Shown here piece by piece: positions 10,113 to 21,429 of a stretch of 64,000 nt of DNA. The stretch spans positions 1,353,313,834 to 1,353,377,833 of the forward strand of contig CM066033.1 of NCBI GenBank assembly GCA_033557465.1, read 5' to 3'. Each line of letters opens with the position of its first letter. Position 1 is the stretch's first letter. Position numbers and translations under genes: made by a program. The stretch is from Ichthyophis bannanicus (lineage: Eukaryota > Chordata > Amphibia > Gymnophiona > Ichthyophiidae). Under the pieces are notes generated by a model. The model did no database searches. It saw only the letters and a program-made list of their open reading frames with translations, and was not told where the DNA came from.

Positions 10113-10728
10113 ATGGCTAACATTGGTTTTAAAAAGTGTGATCGGTGTGCCAAAATAGTGTCCCTGACCGACACACACGACTGCTGCCTTACCTGTCTGG
10201 GGCACGATCACGACCCCACTGCCTGCGGCCTCTGTAAAAATATGTTCAACAAGGCCCTCAAGAGTCTCCAGCAGCACCACCACAAGTTCTTCCTGGAGTC
10301 CCCAGTACTTCCAAAAGCGAGGACCTCGTCTGAAGCTGCGGCATCCAGAGTGACCTTACGGACCCTGAGCAGCGTGGTGGTTCTTCAGAGAGGGGGTCTC
10401 CCTCGGGGAAACCCAGGAGCGCAGTTTGTCTGCCTTCATGGACCTGCAGCGGGCGCTGTTGTCCAGTACTACCGGCTCTTCCGCCCAAACCACCTCAACG
10501 TCCAAGACATCCCCAGAGGCTGAGACGATCCTCGAGACCCTTTGGCCTCGAGTTGATCCTCAACCAAGGTCTCAATCTGCTTCCCGCTTGATGGGGCCAT
10601 TGTCCCCAGTCAGTGCGCTCTGCGCCATATGTGGGGCCTTCGAGGGCCGCGGGCTGGGGTCAGCCCCAGAACACAAGAGCCAGCCTTCCATAGAGTCCTC
10701 GACAGACTATTCTGAATGGGAAGCATAG
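10113..10728 (+). pseudogene. DIRS-B gag, N-terminal part
   Basis: The ATG at 10113 opens a Cys/His-rich start (FKKCDRCAKI, DCCLTCLGHDHD, CGLCK), the zinc-binding head common to DIRS-B gag here. A frameshift near 10400 moves to the frame that ends SSTDYSEWEA at 10728, where the CR1 tail was inserted. The same protein resumes at about 25637. Function is presumed nucleic-acid binding or particle formation, by analogy with DIRS ORF1. Confidence 0.75.
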
Positions 10729-11828
10729 AAATATGATGACAGAAAAAGACCACATGGCCTATCTAGTCTGTCCTTCCATGTCAACAACTACAACAGTCCC
10801 CTTTTTACCTTTAGAGATCCTTTGTGTTTGTCCCATGCTTTTTTGAATTCAGATACTGTCCTTATCTCTACCACCTCCATCGGGAGACTATTCCATGGAT
10901 CCACTACTCTTTCCGTAAAGAAATATTTCCGCATATCACTCCTGAATGTATCCCCCTTCACCCTCATCCCATCTCCCCTCATAGCAGAACTTGCTTTCAA
11001 TTGAAAGAGGCTCTCTCCCTGAACATTTATGCCATGGAGGTATTTAAACATCTCAATCATATCACCTCTATCCTGCTTTTCCTCTAAGGTGTACATATTA
11101 AGATCCTTAAGTCTGTCCTCATATGCTTTATAATGAAGACCACTAATCATTTTAGTAGCCACCCTCTGCACCGACTCCATCCTGTTCACATCCTTTTGAA
11201 GGTGCGGTCTCCAGATTTGCACACTATACTCCAAATGAGGTCGCACCAAAGACTTATACAGAGGCATTATCACCTCCTTTTTTCTGCTAGCCATTCGTCT
11301 CCGTATGCACCCAATCATCTTTCTAGCTTTTGCCGTTGCCTTTTCTACCTGTTTAGCTACTTTAAGATCATCAGACACAACCACGCCCAGGTCCCGCTCT
11401 TTTTTAGTGGACAAAAGTACTTCACCCCCTATACTATATTGCTCCCTTGGATTGCTGCAGCCCAAATGCATGACCTTACATTTTTTAACATTAAATCCCA
11501 GCTGCCAAATTGTAGAACATTCTTCAAGCTTAGCTAGATCCCTCCTCATGTTATCTACACCTTCCTGGGTATCATCCGCAAAGAGGCAAACGTTACCTGA
11601 TAACCCTTATGCTATATCACTAACAAAGGTGTTAAAAAGAATCGGGCCAAGGACAGATCCCTTGGCACACCACTGGTAGCATCCTTCTCCTCAGAGTGAG
11701 CTCCATTTGCCTGTACTCTTTGTCGCCTCCCACCCAACCAATTTCTAACTCAAGCAGTAACATTAGGATCCATCCCTAGGGTGCTCAGTTTGTTTATAAG
11801 TCGCCTGTGAGGAACAGTGTCAAAGGCT
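10725..11828 (-). mobile_element. CR1 LINE (family CR1-B), 3' half
   Basis: Minus-strand CR1 whose 5' half is at 24288-25636; the DIRS-A pair interrupts it at 11828/24288. The CR1 3' end at 10725 lies in DIRS-B gag. GGAAG appears at both outer junctions (about 10718-10723 and 25636-25640), a possible target duplication. Confidence 0.85.
10788..11828 (-). pseudogene. CR1-B reverse transcriptase, palm to C-terminus
   Basis: The 253-codon frame 11549-10788 carries MKKCKVMHLG-type thumb (VKKCKVMHLGCSNPREQYS), KERDLGVVVSDDLK, VRPHLEYSVQIW and RKYFFTERVVDPWNSLP to the natural end. Above 11549 the minus strand continues toward KAFDTVPHRRL (11775-11828), with a frame change near the region that should hold the FADD box. 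Compared with CR1-A, the protein is distinct (for example STKKERDLG against TQEKDLG), so these are two families. Confidence 0.85.
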
Positions 11829-12000
11829 ATCTCCAAGAACAAGCAGGAATGTAGTCTTCACATATGGGTATCGTCAGTACCGACGGAGCCTGCGCGGGAA
11901 CGCTCCCCAGCATCCAATTAGAAAGCTTTTGGGAGCATCCCACAGTGCCTGCATGCTGCCTTCCCGCCTTTCCCAACTGCCTTTCTCCAGTTCTTCGTTT
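11829..12000 (+). repeat. DIRS-A left inverted terminal repeat (copy 1)
   Basis: Begins ATCTCCAAGAACAAGCAGG. It is repeated directly at 17360-17530 and inverted at about 23988-24098. It contains GGTACCGAC-like and CACATATGGGTA blocks. Confidence 0.85.
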
Positions 12001-12209
12001 TCTGCGGAGACAGCAGGTCGTGTTCCTGTCACCGCAGAAAATTATTTTCCTTATTATTCTTTTTTGTGGTCACGTCTGCTTTCCTCGACGCTATACCGGT
12101 ACCGCCGGTTCTTCTTTCTTTCTTAAAAAAAAAATAGTATTTTTTTCCAAACTTTTCTTTTCCAGGTGCACGCGCCATTTTGGGCCTTAGACCCAAAATT
12201 TCCTCCACT

Positions 12210-13954
12210 ATGGAAAAACCCGCTTCGTGGTTCACAAAGTGCACCAAGTGTGGCAGTACCATCTCCGTCACCGACACCCATGAGTGGTGTCTTAAATGTT
12301 TAGGTCCTGACCACTCCATCTCGGAGTGTATGGCTTGTGCCATGATGCCCAAGAGGGGTCGACAAAACCGAGCTGCTAAGCTCAGCACCCTTTTTCCCTC
12401 CGATGCAGCCTCTGTGGCATCGACGTCTTCCAGGGCTTTGTCTTCCTCCCATGGATCTCAGGTAACTAAACATAAGTCTGGCTGGTTCTCAAAGGGTAGA
12501 TCTCCTTCCAAGCATCGAGATGCCTCTGGCGTTGCCCTTGAGGGTTCTGTTCCAGCAAAATTGCCCTGGCGGGAGGCTTCGGCTTCCAAAGCATGATCGA
12601 GGCTCCAGGACATTCTTGAGGCCTCAATCTCGGCAGAACTACTGGTGCCATGCTCTGGTGTACCGGCCACTTTCTCCGATACCGATACCCAGGCATCAGC
12701 AGTGTCGATAGACCAGAGGTTCCTGGCTATTGAACGCAGTCTGGCGGCTCTCCTTGCAGCATTGACACCCTCGGAACCGCGTCAGACAATTCAACCGGTA
12801 CCGGCACCGACTCCGGAACCAGTATTGGTACCGGTACCGACAGCATCAGCATCGAAATCGGTGTCTGCTTTGCCTCACCCAGTCATGCGATGCCTTCCGG
12901 TAACGATACACCGGTACCGATTCCCCCCGGTACCGACTTCGATCGGTATGGGTATCATGCTCTACAGTAGCATCCGGACAGAAGGTACTTTGAATCCTCG
13001 GAGGAGTCTGAGGATTCTGACAGCTCTGTCGGTACCGGAATATTTCTCCCGGAGGAGCCTTCCTCTCCTAAACGTAGGAAGTCTCCTCCAGAAGATAACT
13101 CCTTTCAGGATTTTATCAGGGAGGTGGCTCGAGGTCTGTCCATTACTGTGACTCATGAAACAGAGCTCAGGGCAAAAGAGTTGGAGATTTTACAATATCC
13201 CAAAGTTCCTAAGGAAGCAGGTACTTTGCCTATCCATGAGATTTTACATGATCTCATGTTGAAAATGTGGGAGACACCTCTTACCACCTCTCCTCACTCT
13301 CGCAGACTGGATACGATGTATTGGATCCCTCCTTGTCCTGGTTTCCAAAAAACTCTGCTTCCTCACCACTCTATTGTAGTGGAATCAGCTATGAGATGGA
13401 TCAGGAGTGCAAAGAGGCATGCCTCTAATCCTCCAGGACGTGAGTGTAGAACTTTGGATGCCTTTGGATGTCGTACTTTCCAGGCTTCCATGCTTTCTGC
13501 CAGGATCAGTTCCTATATTTTATATATGGGAATGTTACTTAAAGAAGTCACAGGAGACTTGGAGATTTTAAGCCTTCTCCTTCCTGATGACAAGAGGCAG
13601 GATTTTTTCACACTGGTTAAACATGCCCAGGATGTTTCTAAGTTTGTCAATCGTGCAGCTTTTGACTGTTTTGAGTGCATAAGCAGAACCTCTGCCATTG
13701 CCAAAAGTGCACGTAGAATTGCCTGGCTCCAGGCATCCGATTTGGAGCTCTGGGTGCAGGACAAACTGGGCAATATCCCTTGTACAGGTGAGAATCTATT
13801 CGGCAAAAATTGGCAAGAGAAAGCCAATGAGTTGGATGCTGACAATTCCACTTTGGATAGGTTATCCAAAGCCACAGCTGATCCTGCAAGGAAGAAATCT
13901 TTCAAGAAACCATTCTTCTCAAAAAAGAAGAGGTTTTATCCCTCTTATTCCTAG
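12210..13954 (+). pseudogene. DIRS-A gag, copy 1
   Basis: ATG at 12210; zinc-binding head with KCTKCGS, HEWCLKCLG and CMACAMM. A TGA at 12594 replaces a Leu codon (TTA) of copy 2. After it the frame continues through AELLVPCSG and SIDQRFLAIERSLAALL, then a VPVP-rich stretch encoded by CGGTACCG repeats. A frameshift lies near 12890-13120, and the C-terminal half (13124-13954) has LEILQYPK, HDLMLKMWETPL, GFQKTLLPHHSIVVES and a Lys-rich tail. It retains a 48-codon segment (about 13627-13770) that copy 2 has lost. Confidence 0.8.
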
Positions 13955-14137
13955 CAGGGACGTTCTGCAGGTCAGCCTGCCCGAAAGAGTCAGCAACCAC
14001 CTAAACAAAGGAAAGCAAAGACTGCTAAGCCCCAACCGTCTCAGCTGTCTCAGCCTCCACAAGGCCTTTGACTTTCATCTAGAGAACTTAGCCTTCCTGG
14101 CTCTCAATGGACAGAGCCTTCCACCATTCCAGGAAGG

Positions 14138-15303
14138 TTGTGTCACTTTGCCCCCAGATGGGGGCAGATAACAGCAGAACATTGGACACTATCCATTATA
14201 AAAGATGGGTACAAGCTTCACTTTCTGTGCATGCCCCCTCCCACAATGGTAAGACAGTTCAAGTCTCAGACCTCTCTCATTAACCTGTTAGATCAAGAGG
14301 TCACTATGCTTCTTGCCCAAGGGGCAATAGAAAAAGTACCCATTCATCAACAGGGTACAGGGTTTTACTCCCCCTTTTTCCTTATCCCAACGAAAACAGG
14401 AGGACACCGATCTATTTTGGACCTCAGAGAATTGAACAAATTCCTGTTTAAAGAGAAATTCAAGATGATTTCTCTGGGAACTCTGCTGCCATACCTTTAG
14501 AGTCAGGATTGGCTTTGTTCTCTAGATCTCAAGGATGCGTACACTCATGTTCTCATCCATCCAACTCACAGAAAGTTCCTTTGGTTCCTTTATCAAGGAA
14601 AACACTACCAGTACAGGGTGCTTCCTTTTGGCCTGGCCTCAGCACCAAGGGTGTTTACAAAATGCATGGCTGTGATAGCAGCATTTCTTTGCACTCTAGG
14701 AATATTCGTCTTCCCCTACTTAGACGACTGGCTCATTCGAGCCCCATCAGAATCAGAGGCCAGGTTTTCTCTATCTTGCACAATGCGTATCCTTCAGTAT
14801 TTGGGTCTGGTCATAAACATCCCAAAATCCAGTTTAACTCCCCCTCAATCTCTAGAGTTCATAGGAGCTTTGCTGGATACCAGAAAAGCAAGGGCCTATC
14901 TTCCTCAGACCCGTTGCCTTTGCATGGTGCAGTTAGCTTCTCAAGCAGTGCTAAAGCCTCATCTCACTGCCCGAGAAATGTTACAACTACTAGGCCACAT
15001 GGCATCTACAGTGCATGTGGTTCCTTATGCTCGCCTCCATATGAGAGCAGCCCAGTGGACTTTATCCACTCAGTGGACCCAGGCATCAGGGTGCCTGTCA
15101 GACAAAATAGCAAACAAAAATCGCCTTATTTTGTCCCTCCAATGGTGGCAGTCTACTCAGAACCTGTTGCTGGGGTCCCCCTTTCAACAACCTTTACCCC
15201 AGGCAACTCTCAGAACAGATGCTTCACCAATGGGTTGGGGAGCTCATCTGCAAGACCTCTCCACCCAAGGCACTTGGACTCCACAGGAGACTCATCTACA
15301 TAT
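14138..15303 (+). pseudogene. DIRS-A reverse transcriptase and RNase H start, copy 1
   Basis: Frame 14138-14500 holds the RT fingers, ending at a TAG (14498) where copy 2 has CAG. The same frame continues through SLDLKDAYTHVLIHP, VLPFGLASAPRVFTK and the catalytic YLDDWL (14717-14734). It then runs into RNase H (RTDASPMGWGAHLQ) and stops in the SINE at 15304. Apart from one nonsense codon and the insertions, the frame is sound, so this copy is fairly recent. Confidence 0.85.
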
Positions 15304-15609
15304 TTATTTATTTATTTATTTATTTTTATTTATTTATTTATTTAGCTGTATTTATATCCCGCTTTTCACCGGGTCAAAGTGGTCAATTGGGGGATACATT
15401 TAACACGAGGGGATATGACACACATACGCTAATACTTACAGGGAACATGGGCAATGGAGGGTTAAGTGGCTTGCCCAAGACCACAAGGAGTGCCTATAGG
15501 ACTAGAAATCCCAGTCCCTCCGGACTGAGATTGCTGTCCCCAGGTGGGACTTGAACCCCCGGCCCTCCGGCCTGAAGTACCTTGTCCTAACCATTAGACC
15601 ACTCCTCCC
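15304..15609 (-). mobile_element. tRNA-headed SINE in DIRS-A copy 1
   Basis: On the minus strand: tRNA-like head with A box (TGGTCTAATGG) and B box (GGTTCAAGTCC), a body with a CTTGTGGTCTTGGGCAAGCC block like the MIR/CORE family, and an L2-like tail ending in a (TAAA)n run at 15304-15345. The interrupted DIRS sequence reads on as CATCTACAT/ATCAATCTC. Copy 2 at 20650 shows the empty site. Confidence 0.85.
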
Positions 15610-15639
15610 TATCAATCTCTTGGAGCTCAGAGCAATCTT

Positions 15640-15946
15640 ATGTTTATGTTTATTACATTTGATATACCGCTCAAGCCAAAGCATCAGAGCGGTTTACAAT
15701 ATTACATAAAAGTTACAGAAAATATGAAAAGAATGCCATTAATTGGATAGGACAGAATAAGAGATATAGTGATAGTTAAAGGAATAGAGGAGACAAGAAG
15801 AAATGCTCCACATAGCATCTGAAAAGGTAGATATCATACCACCAGGTGTTTAAGCTCCCACTGACAACCTCCGCTGTCGACATCACCCCTCCACTGCTCC
15901 AATCTCCACAACAAGCAGAACCAATGTAGCAGCATTTTAAACGGCC
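15640..15946 (-). mobile_element. LINE 3' tail in DIRS-A copy 1
   Basis: A second insertion 30 bases beyond the SINE, absent from copy 2 (empty site at about 20687). The minus strand ends with the hairpin ACCGCTCTGATGC...GAGCGGTATAT and a short repeat tail, as in L2 elements. The remaining 220 bases are its 3' UTR; no coding part. Confidence 0.75.
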
Positions 15947-16574
15947 CCTTGCTCTTCGAGTGTTCCACACCCTGCTCAGCTACAAGACAGTCCTCATTCA
16001 TACGGACAATCAAGTAGCTATGTTCTACGTGAACAAGCAGGGAGGAACAGGCTCTCTGTCGCTTTGCAACGAAGCTTTGCGACTATGGGCTCTCGCCAGA
16101 GAGCATCAGATTCATCTCCTGGCAGTGTATCTTCCAGGCATACAAAACTCTTGGGCAGACAGACTCAGTCGAGTTCTGCTTCCACACGAATGGTCTCTAC
16201 ATGCAGACCAGGTGGCCAAGATTTTTCAAATTTGGGGAACCCCGGACATAGACCTCTTTTCAAGTCCGTTGAATGCCAAACTTCCCCAGTTCTGTTCCAG
16301 AATTCCGGCTCAGGGCTCTCAGGCCAGTGATGCTTTCCTCCTTCACTGGTGTCAAGACTTACTTTATGCCTTTCCACCCATTCCCCTAATTCCCAAAACC
16401 CTGTTCAAGCTTCAGAGAGACAGAGGCCGTATGATTCTCAGAGCTCCACATTGGCCACGGCAAGTGTGGTACCCTCTGCTTCTACATCTCTGTCAAGCTC
16501 CCTCTCTGGATTTAGGGTCTGCTCCAGATCTCCTGTCTCAAGAGGACGGAATGTTATGGCATCCCAATCCCTAG
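15947..16574 (+). pseudogene. DIRS-A RNase H and post-RNase H domain, copy 1
   Basis: Resumes the pol frame after the LINE tail: LIHTDNQVAMFYVNKQGG and IQNSWADRLSR supply RNase H acids. The DIRS-specific block follows (DIDLFSSPLNAKLP, SDAFLLHW, LYAFPPIPL, WPRQVWYPLLL). DIRS elements often have a Dam-methyltransferase-like region at this position; I see no decisive methyltransferase motif. Open to 16574. Confidence 0.8.
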
Positions 16575-17359
16575 TCTCTGCATCTCAGGGCTTGGTTGCT
16601 GAAGGCTTTGATCTCCATGATCTTAACCTCCCTCAGCAAATAAAGGATATCCTTTATGCTTTCAGAAAGCCTTCCACAAGACGCTCATATGCTTTCAAGT
16701 GGAAAAGGTTTACCATATGGTGTTCACAGAAGGGTCTTAACCCCCTTGCGATACCTCTGGGTTCATTACAGGAGTATCTCCTTCATTTATCCAATGCAGG
16801 ACTTAAGACTAACTCAGTAAGAGTCCATTTGAGTGCAATTGCGACTTCTTTCAAGCCTCTAAATGGACAACCTTTCTTAGCTCTCCGTCCACGTGTTCTT
16901 GCTTTGGGGGGTTTGAACCCCCGACCTTCTGGCCTGAAGTACCTTGCCCCAACCACTAGGTCACTCCTCCATTCCATGCCTTTTTCTAACTAAGCCTCCC
17001 ATTAGGCCACCACCGGTGGCATGGGACTTAAACCTGGTTCTTGGTCAGCTCATGAAGCCACCTTTCCAACCCTTAGCTACTACCTTATTGAAATTTCTTT
17101 CTTGGAAAGTTATCTTTCTCATTGCAATCACATCAGCACGTCGTATCAGTGAGTTGCAAGCACTAGTATCTGATCCACCTTACACAAGGTTCCATCATGA
17201 TAAGGTAGTCCTTAGGACTCATCCACACTTTATGCCAAAGGTGGTCTCGCCTTTTCATCTTAACCAAGCGGTCTACTTGCCTGTGTATTTTCCAAGGCCT
17301 CGTGCATCAAATGCAGAAAGGAATCTTCATACTTTGGACTGTAAAAGAGGTTTAGCCCT
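16560..17359 (+). pseudogene. DIRS-A tyrosine recombinase, copy 1, truncated
   Basis: N-terminal core-binding part (KPSTRRSYAFKWKRF, GLKTNSVRVHLSAI) is open to about 16870. It is replaced from 16880 to 16980 by a SINE scrap, then resumes with TSARRISELQALV, which holds the first catalytic Arg. It ends at TLDCKRGLA where copy 2 begins, so the HxxR, H/W and Tyr active-site parts are missing. Confidence 0.8.
16880..16982 (-). mobile_element. SINE head fragment in recombinase gene
   Basis: Minus strand carries only the tRNA-like head (GGAGGAGTGACCTAGTGG...GGGTTCAAACCCC) of the SINE family at 15304 and 24536. It replaces about 45 bases of the recombinase sequence seen in copy 2. Confidence 0.7.
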
Positions 17360-17712
17360 ATCTCCAGGAACACGCAGGAATGTAGTCCTCACATATGGGT
17401 ATCGTCGGTACCGACTGAGCCTGCGCGGGAACGCTCCCCAGCGTCCAATTAGGAAGCTTTTGAGAGCATCCCACAGCGCCTGCGTGCTGCCTTCCTGCCT
17501 TTATCAACTGCCTCTCTCCAGTTCTTCGTTTTCCACTGAGCCAGTAGGTCGTGTTCCTGTCACCGCAGAAAATTATTTTCCTCCTCCTTTGCTACACCGG
17601 TACCGCCGGTTCTTCTTTCTTGTCTTTAAAAAAAAAAAAAATTCTTTTTTCCAAACTTTTCTTTCCAGGTGCACGTGCCATTTTGGGCCTTAGTTCCAAA
17701 ATTTCCTCCACC

Positions 17713-19359
17713 ATGGAGAAACCCGCCTCGGGTTTTAAAAAATGCACCAAGTATGGCGGTACCATCTCCGTCACTGACACCCACGAGTGGTATCTTAAAT
17801 GTTTAGGTCCTGACCACTCCATCTCAGAGTGCATGGCTTTCGCCATGATGTCCAAAAGGGGTCGATAGAACCGAGCTGCCAAGCTCAGTGCCCTTTTTCC
17901 CTCCGATGCAGCTTCAGTGGCATCGATGTCTTCCAGGGCTTCGCCTTCCTCCCATGGATCTCAGATAACTAAACATAAGTCCAGCCGGTCCTGAAAGGGT
18001 AGATCTCCTTCCAAGCATTGAGATGCCTCTGGCATTGCCCTTGAGGGTTCCATACCGGCAAAGTTGCCCCGGCGGGAGGCTTCAGCTTCCAAAGCATTAT
18101 CGGGGATCCAGGATGTTCTCGAGGCCTCGACCTCGGCAGAACTACTGGTGCCATGCTCTGGGGTACTGGCTCTTTGCGGTACCGAAACCCAGGCATTGGC
18201 AGCGTCGATAGACCAGAGGTTCCTGGCTATTGAACGCAGTCTGGCAGCTCTCCTTGTTGCATCGACGCCCTCGGAACAGGGTCAGACGATTCAACCGGTA
18301 CCGGCACCGATGTCTGTACCGGTACCGATAGCATCGACATCAGTATCGGCTTTGCCGGCACCCAGTCATGCGATGCCTTTTGGTGCCGATACACCGGTAC
18401 CGATTACCCCTGGTACCGACTTCGGTCGGTACGGGTATCGGGCTCTTCAAGAGCATCCGGAAAGACGATACTTCGAATCCTCGGAGGACTCCGAGGATTC
18501 TGATAGCTCTGCCGGTACCGGGATGCTTCTCCCGGAGGAGCCTTCCTCTCCAAAACGAAGGATGTCTCCTCCAGAAGATATCTCGTTTCAAGATTTCATC
18601 AGGGAGGTGGCTCGTGGGTTGTCCATTACTGTGACTCCTGAAACAGAGCCCAGAGCTAAGGAGTTGGAGATTTTACAATATCCCAAAGCTCCTAAGGAGG
18701 CAGCTACCTTGCCTATCCATGAGATCTTACATGATCTCATGTTGAGAATGTGGGAAACACCTCTCACCACCTCTCCTCACCCTCGCAGACTGGATACCAT
18801 GAATCGAGTCCCCCCTTGTCCTGGATTCCAGAAAACTCAGCTTCCTCACCACTCTATTGTGGTGGAGTCAGCTATGAGAAGGATCAGAAGTGCAAAGAGG
18901 TATGCCTCTAATCCTCCAGGACGTGAGTGTAGAACTTTGGATGCCTTTGGACGTCGTACTTTCCAGGCTTCCATGCTTTCTGCCAGGATCAGTTCCTATA
19001 TTTTATATATGGGAATGTTCCTTAAAGAAGTCACAGGTGATTTAGAGGTTTTGTGCCCTCTTCTTCCTGAGGATAGATGGCAGGATTTTCTCACACTGGT
19101 CAAACATGCCCAGGTCAAACTGGGCATTATCCCTTGTACAGGTGAGAATCTATTTGGCAAAAATTGGCAAGAAAAAGCAAATGAATTAGATGCTGACAAC
19201 TCCACTTTGGATAGGCTATCCAAAGGCACAGCTGATCCTGCGAGAAAGAAATCTTTCAAGAAGCCTTTCTTCTCAAAAAAGAAGAGGTTTTATCCTTCTT
19301 ATTCCCAGCAGGGACAATTCTGCAGGTCAGCCTGCCTGGAAAAGTCAGCAACCACCTAA
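17713..19359 (+). pseudogene. DIRS-A gag, copy 2
   Basis: ATG at 17713. The zinc head has lost one Cys (KCTKYGG in place of KCTKCGS), and a TAG at 17866 stands where copy 1 has CAA. From 18064 the frame is open to 19359 (431 codons) and includes SIDQRFLAIERSLAALL, the acidic SSEDSEDSDSS run, LEILQYPKAPKEA, LMLRMWETPL and GFQKTQLPHHSIVVES. An in-frame loss of about 144 bases between HAQ and KLG, relative to copy 1, removes the segment around DLELWVQD. The junction carries a short CCCAGG/TGGGC inverted similarity. Confidence 0.85.
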
Positions 19360-19499
19360 GCAAAGGAAAGCAAAGACTGCTAAGCCTCAACCGTCTCATC
19401 AGTCTCAGCCTCCACAAGACCTTTGACTTTCATCTAGAGAACTTAGCCTTCCTGGCCCTCAATGGACCAGAGCCTTCCATCATTCCAGGAAGGTTATGT

Positions 19500-21290
19500 C
19501 ACTTTGCCCCCAGGTGGGAGCAGATAACAGCAGAGCATTGGACACTCTCCATTATAAGAGAGGGGTACAAGCTGCACTTCCTGTGCATACCCCCTCACAC
19601 AATGGTAGGACAGTTCAATTCTCAGACCTCTCTCATCAACCTGTTAGATCAAAAGGTCACTATGCTTCTTGCGCAAGGGGCAATAGAAGAAGTACCCATC
19701 CACCAACAGGGTACAGGGTTTTACTTCTCCTATTTCCTTATCCCAAAGAAAACAGGGGGATACAGACCTATCTTGGACCTCAGAGAATTGAACAAATTCC
19801 TGTTCAAACAGAAATTCAAGATGATTTCTCTAGGAACTCTGCTGCCATACCTTCAGGGTCAGGATTGGCTTTGTTCTCTAGATCTCAAGGATGCGTACAC
19901 CCATGTTCTCATCCATCCAACTCACAGAAAGTTCCTTCAGTTCCTTTTTCAAAGAAAGCACTGCCACTACAGGGTGCTTCCTTTTGACCTGGCCTCAGCA
20001 CCAAGGGTGTTCACGAAATGCATGGCTGTGGTAGCAGCATTTCTCCGCACTCTAGGGATATTCGTCTTCCCTTACTTAGACGACTGGCTCATTCGAGCCC
20101 CATCAGAGTCAGAGGCCAGGATTTCTCTATCTTGCACAATGCGTATCCTTCAGTATTTGGGTCTGGTCATAAACATCCCAAAATCCAATCTAACTCACAC
20201 TCAATCTCTAGAGTTCATAGGAGCTTTGCTGGATACCAGAAAAGCAAGGGCCTATCTTCCCCAGGCCCGTTGCCTTCGTATGGCGCAGTTAGCTTCTCAA
20301 GCAGTGTTGAAGCCCCATCTCACTGCCCGATAAATGCTACAACTACTAGACCACATGGCATCGACAGTGCATGTGGTTCTCTATGCTCGCCTCCATATTA
20401 GAGCAGCCCAGTGGACTTTATCCACTCAGTGGACCCAGGCATCAGGGTGCCTGTCACACAAAATAGCAAACACAAATCGCCTTATTTTGTCCCTCCAATG
20501 GTGGCGGTCCACTCAGAACCTTTTGCTGGGTTCCACATTTCAACAACCCTTACCTCAGACAACCCTCACAACAGATGCTTCACCAATGGGTTGGGGAGCT
20601 CATCTGCAAAACCTCTACACCCAAGGCACCTGGACTCCACAGGAGACTCATCTGCATATCAATCTCTTGGAGCTCAGAGCAATCTTCCTTGCTCTTCGAG
20701 TGTTCCACACCCTGCTCAGCTACAAGACAGTTCTCATTCATACGGACAATCAAGTTGCCATGTACTACGTGAACAAACAGGGGGGAACAGGCTCTCTGTC
20801 GCTTTGCAACGAAGCTTTGCGACTATGGGCCCTCGCCAGAGAGCATCAGATTCATCTCCTGGCAGTGTATCTTCCAGGCATACAAAACTCTTGGGCAGAC
20901 AGACTCAGTCGAGTTCTGCTTCCACACGAATGGTCTCTACATGCAGACCAGATGGCCAAGATTTTTCAAATTTGGGGAACCCCGGACATAGACCTCTTTG
21001 CAAGTCCGTTGAATGCCAAACTTCCCCGGTTCTGTTTCAGAATTCCGGCTCAGGGCTCTCAGGCCAAGGATGCTTTCCTCCTTCATTGGGGTCATGACTT
21101 CCTGTATGCCTTTCCACCCATTCCCCTGAGTCCCAAAACCCTATTCAAGCCTCAGAGAGACAGAGGTCGTATGATTCTCAGAGCTCCACATTGGTCACGG
21201 CAAGTGTGGTACCCTCTGCTTCTACATCTCTCTCAAGCTCCCTCGCTGGAGTTAGGGTCTGCTCCAGATCTCCTGTCCCAGGAGAACTGA
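19500..21290 (+). pseudogene. DIRS-A reverse transcriptase-RNase H, copy 2, one stop
   Basis: A single frame from about 19500 to 21290, broken only by TAA at 20331 (GAA, Glu, in copy 1). Domains in order: RT fingers (KKTGGYRPILDLRELNKFL), palm (SLDLKDAYTHVLIHP), catalytic YLDDWL at 20074-20091, thumb (QSLEFIGALLDTRKARAYLP), RNase H (TTDASPMGWGAHLQ, ELRAIFLALRVFH, HTDNQVAMYYVNK, ADRLSR), then the DIDLFASPLNAKLPRF post-RNase H block. It uses the DIRS-type YLDD box, not the YVDD of retroviruses. The catalytic residues are preserved, so this copy died recently. Confidence 0.88.
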
Positions 21291-21429
21291 ATGTTATGGC
21301 ATCCCAATCCCCAGTCTCTGCATCTCAGGGCTTGGTTGCTGAAGGCCTAGATCTTCATGACCTTAACCTTCCTCAGCAAGTAAAGGATATCCTTTATGCT
21401 TCCAGGAAGCCTTCCACAAGGCGCTCATA

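Larger units (their letters stand above)
11829..17359 (+). mobile_element. DIRS-A copy 1, right end missing
   Basis: Left ITR, gag, RT/RNase H and the first two thirds of the tyrosine recombinase, inserted in CR1-B. It is cut at 17359 by the left ITR of copy 2. Its own recombinase end and right ITR are not found anywhere else: CR1-B resumes directly after copy 2. It carries a SINE (15304-15609), a LINE tail (15640-15946) and a SINE scrap (16880-16980). Confidence 0.85.

Noticed and set aside
12029..12388. Minus-strand frames opposite DIRS gag (also 59787-60533)
   Set aside because: Antisense shadows created by GC-rich gag codons; not conserved between copies.
15304..15609. Functional tRNA genes in the SINE heads
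   Set aside because: A and B boxes are present but cloverleaf pairing is poor and the units continue into SINE bodies; same for 16880-16982 and 24536-24832.
15960..16574. Dam-like methyltransferase after RNase H
   Set aside because: Position fits DIRS elements that carry one, but I saw no clear catalytic or SAM-binding motif, so I did not call it.
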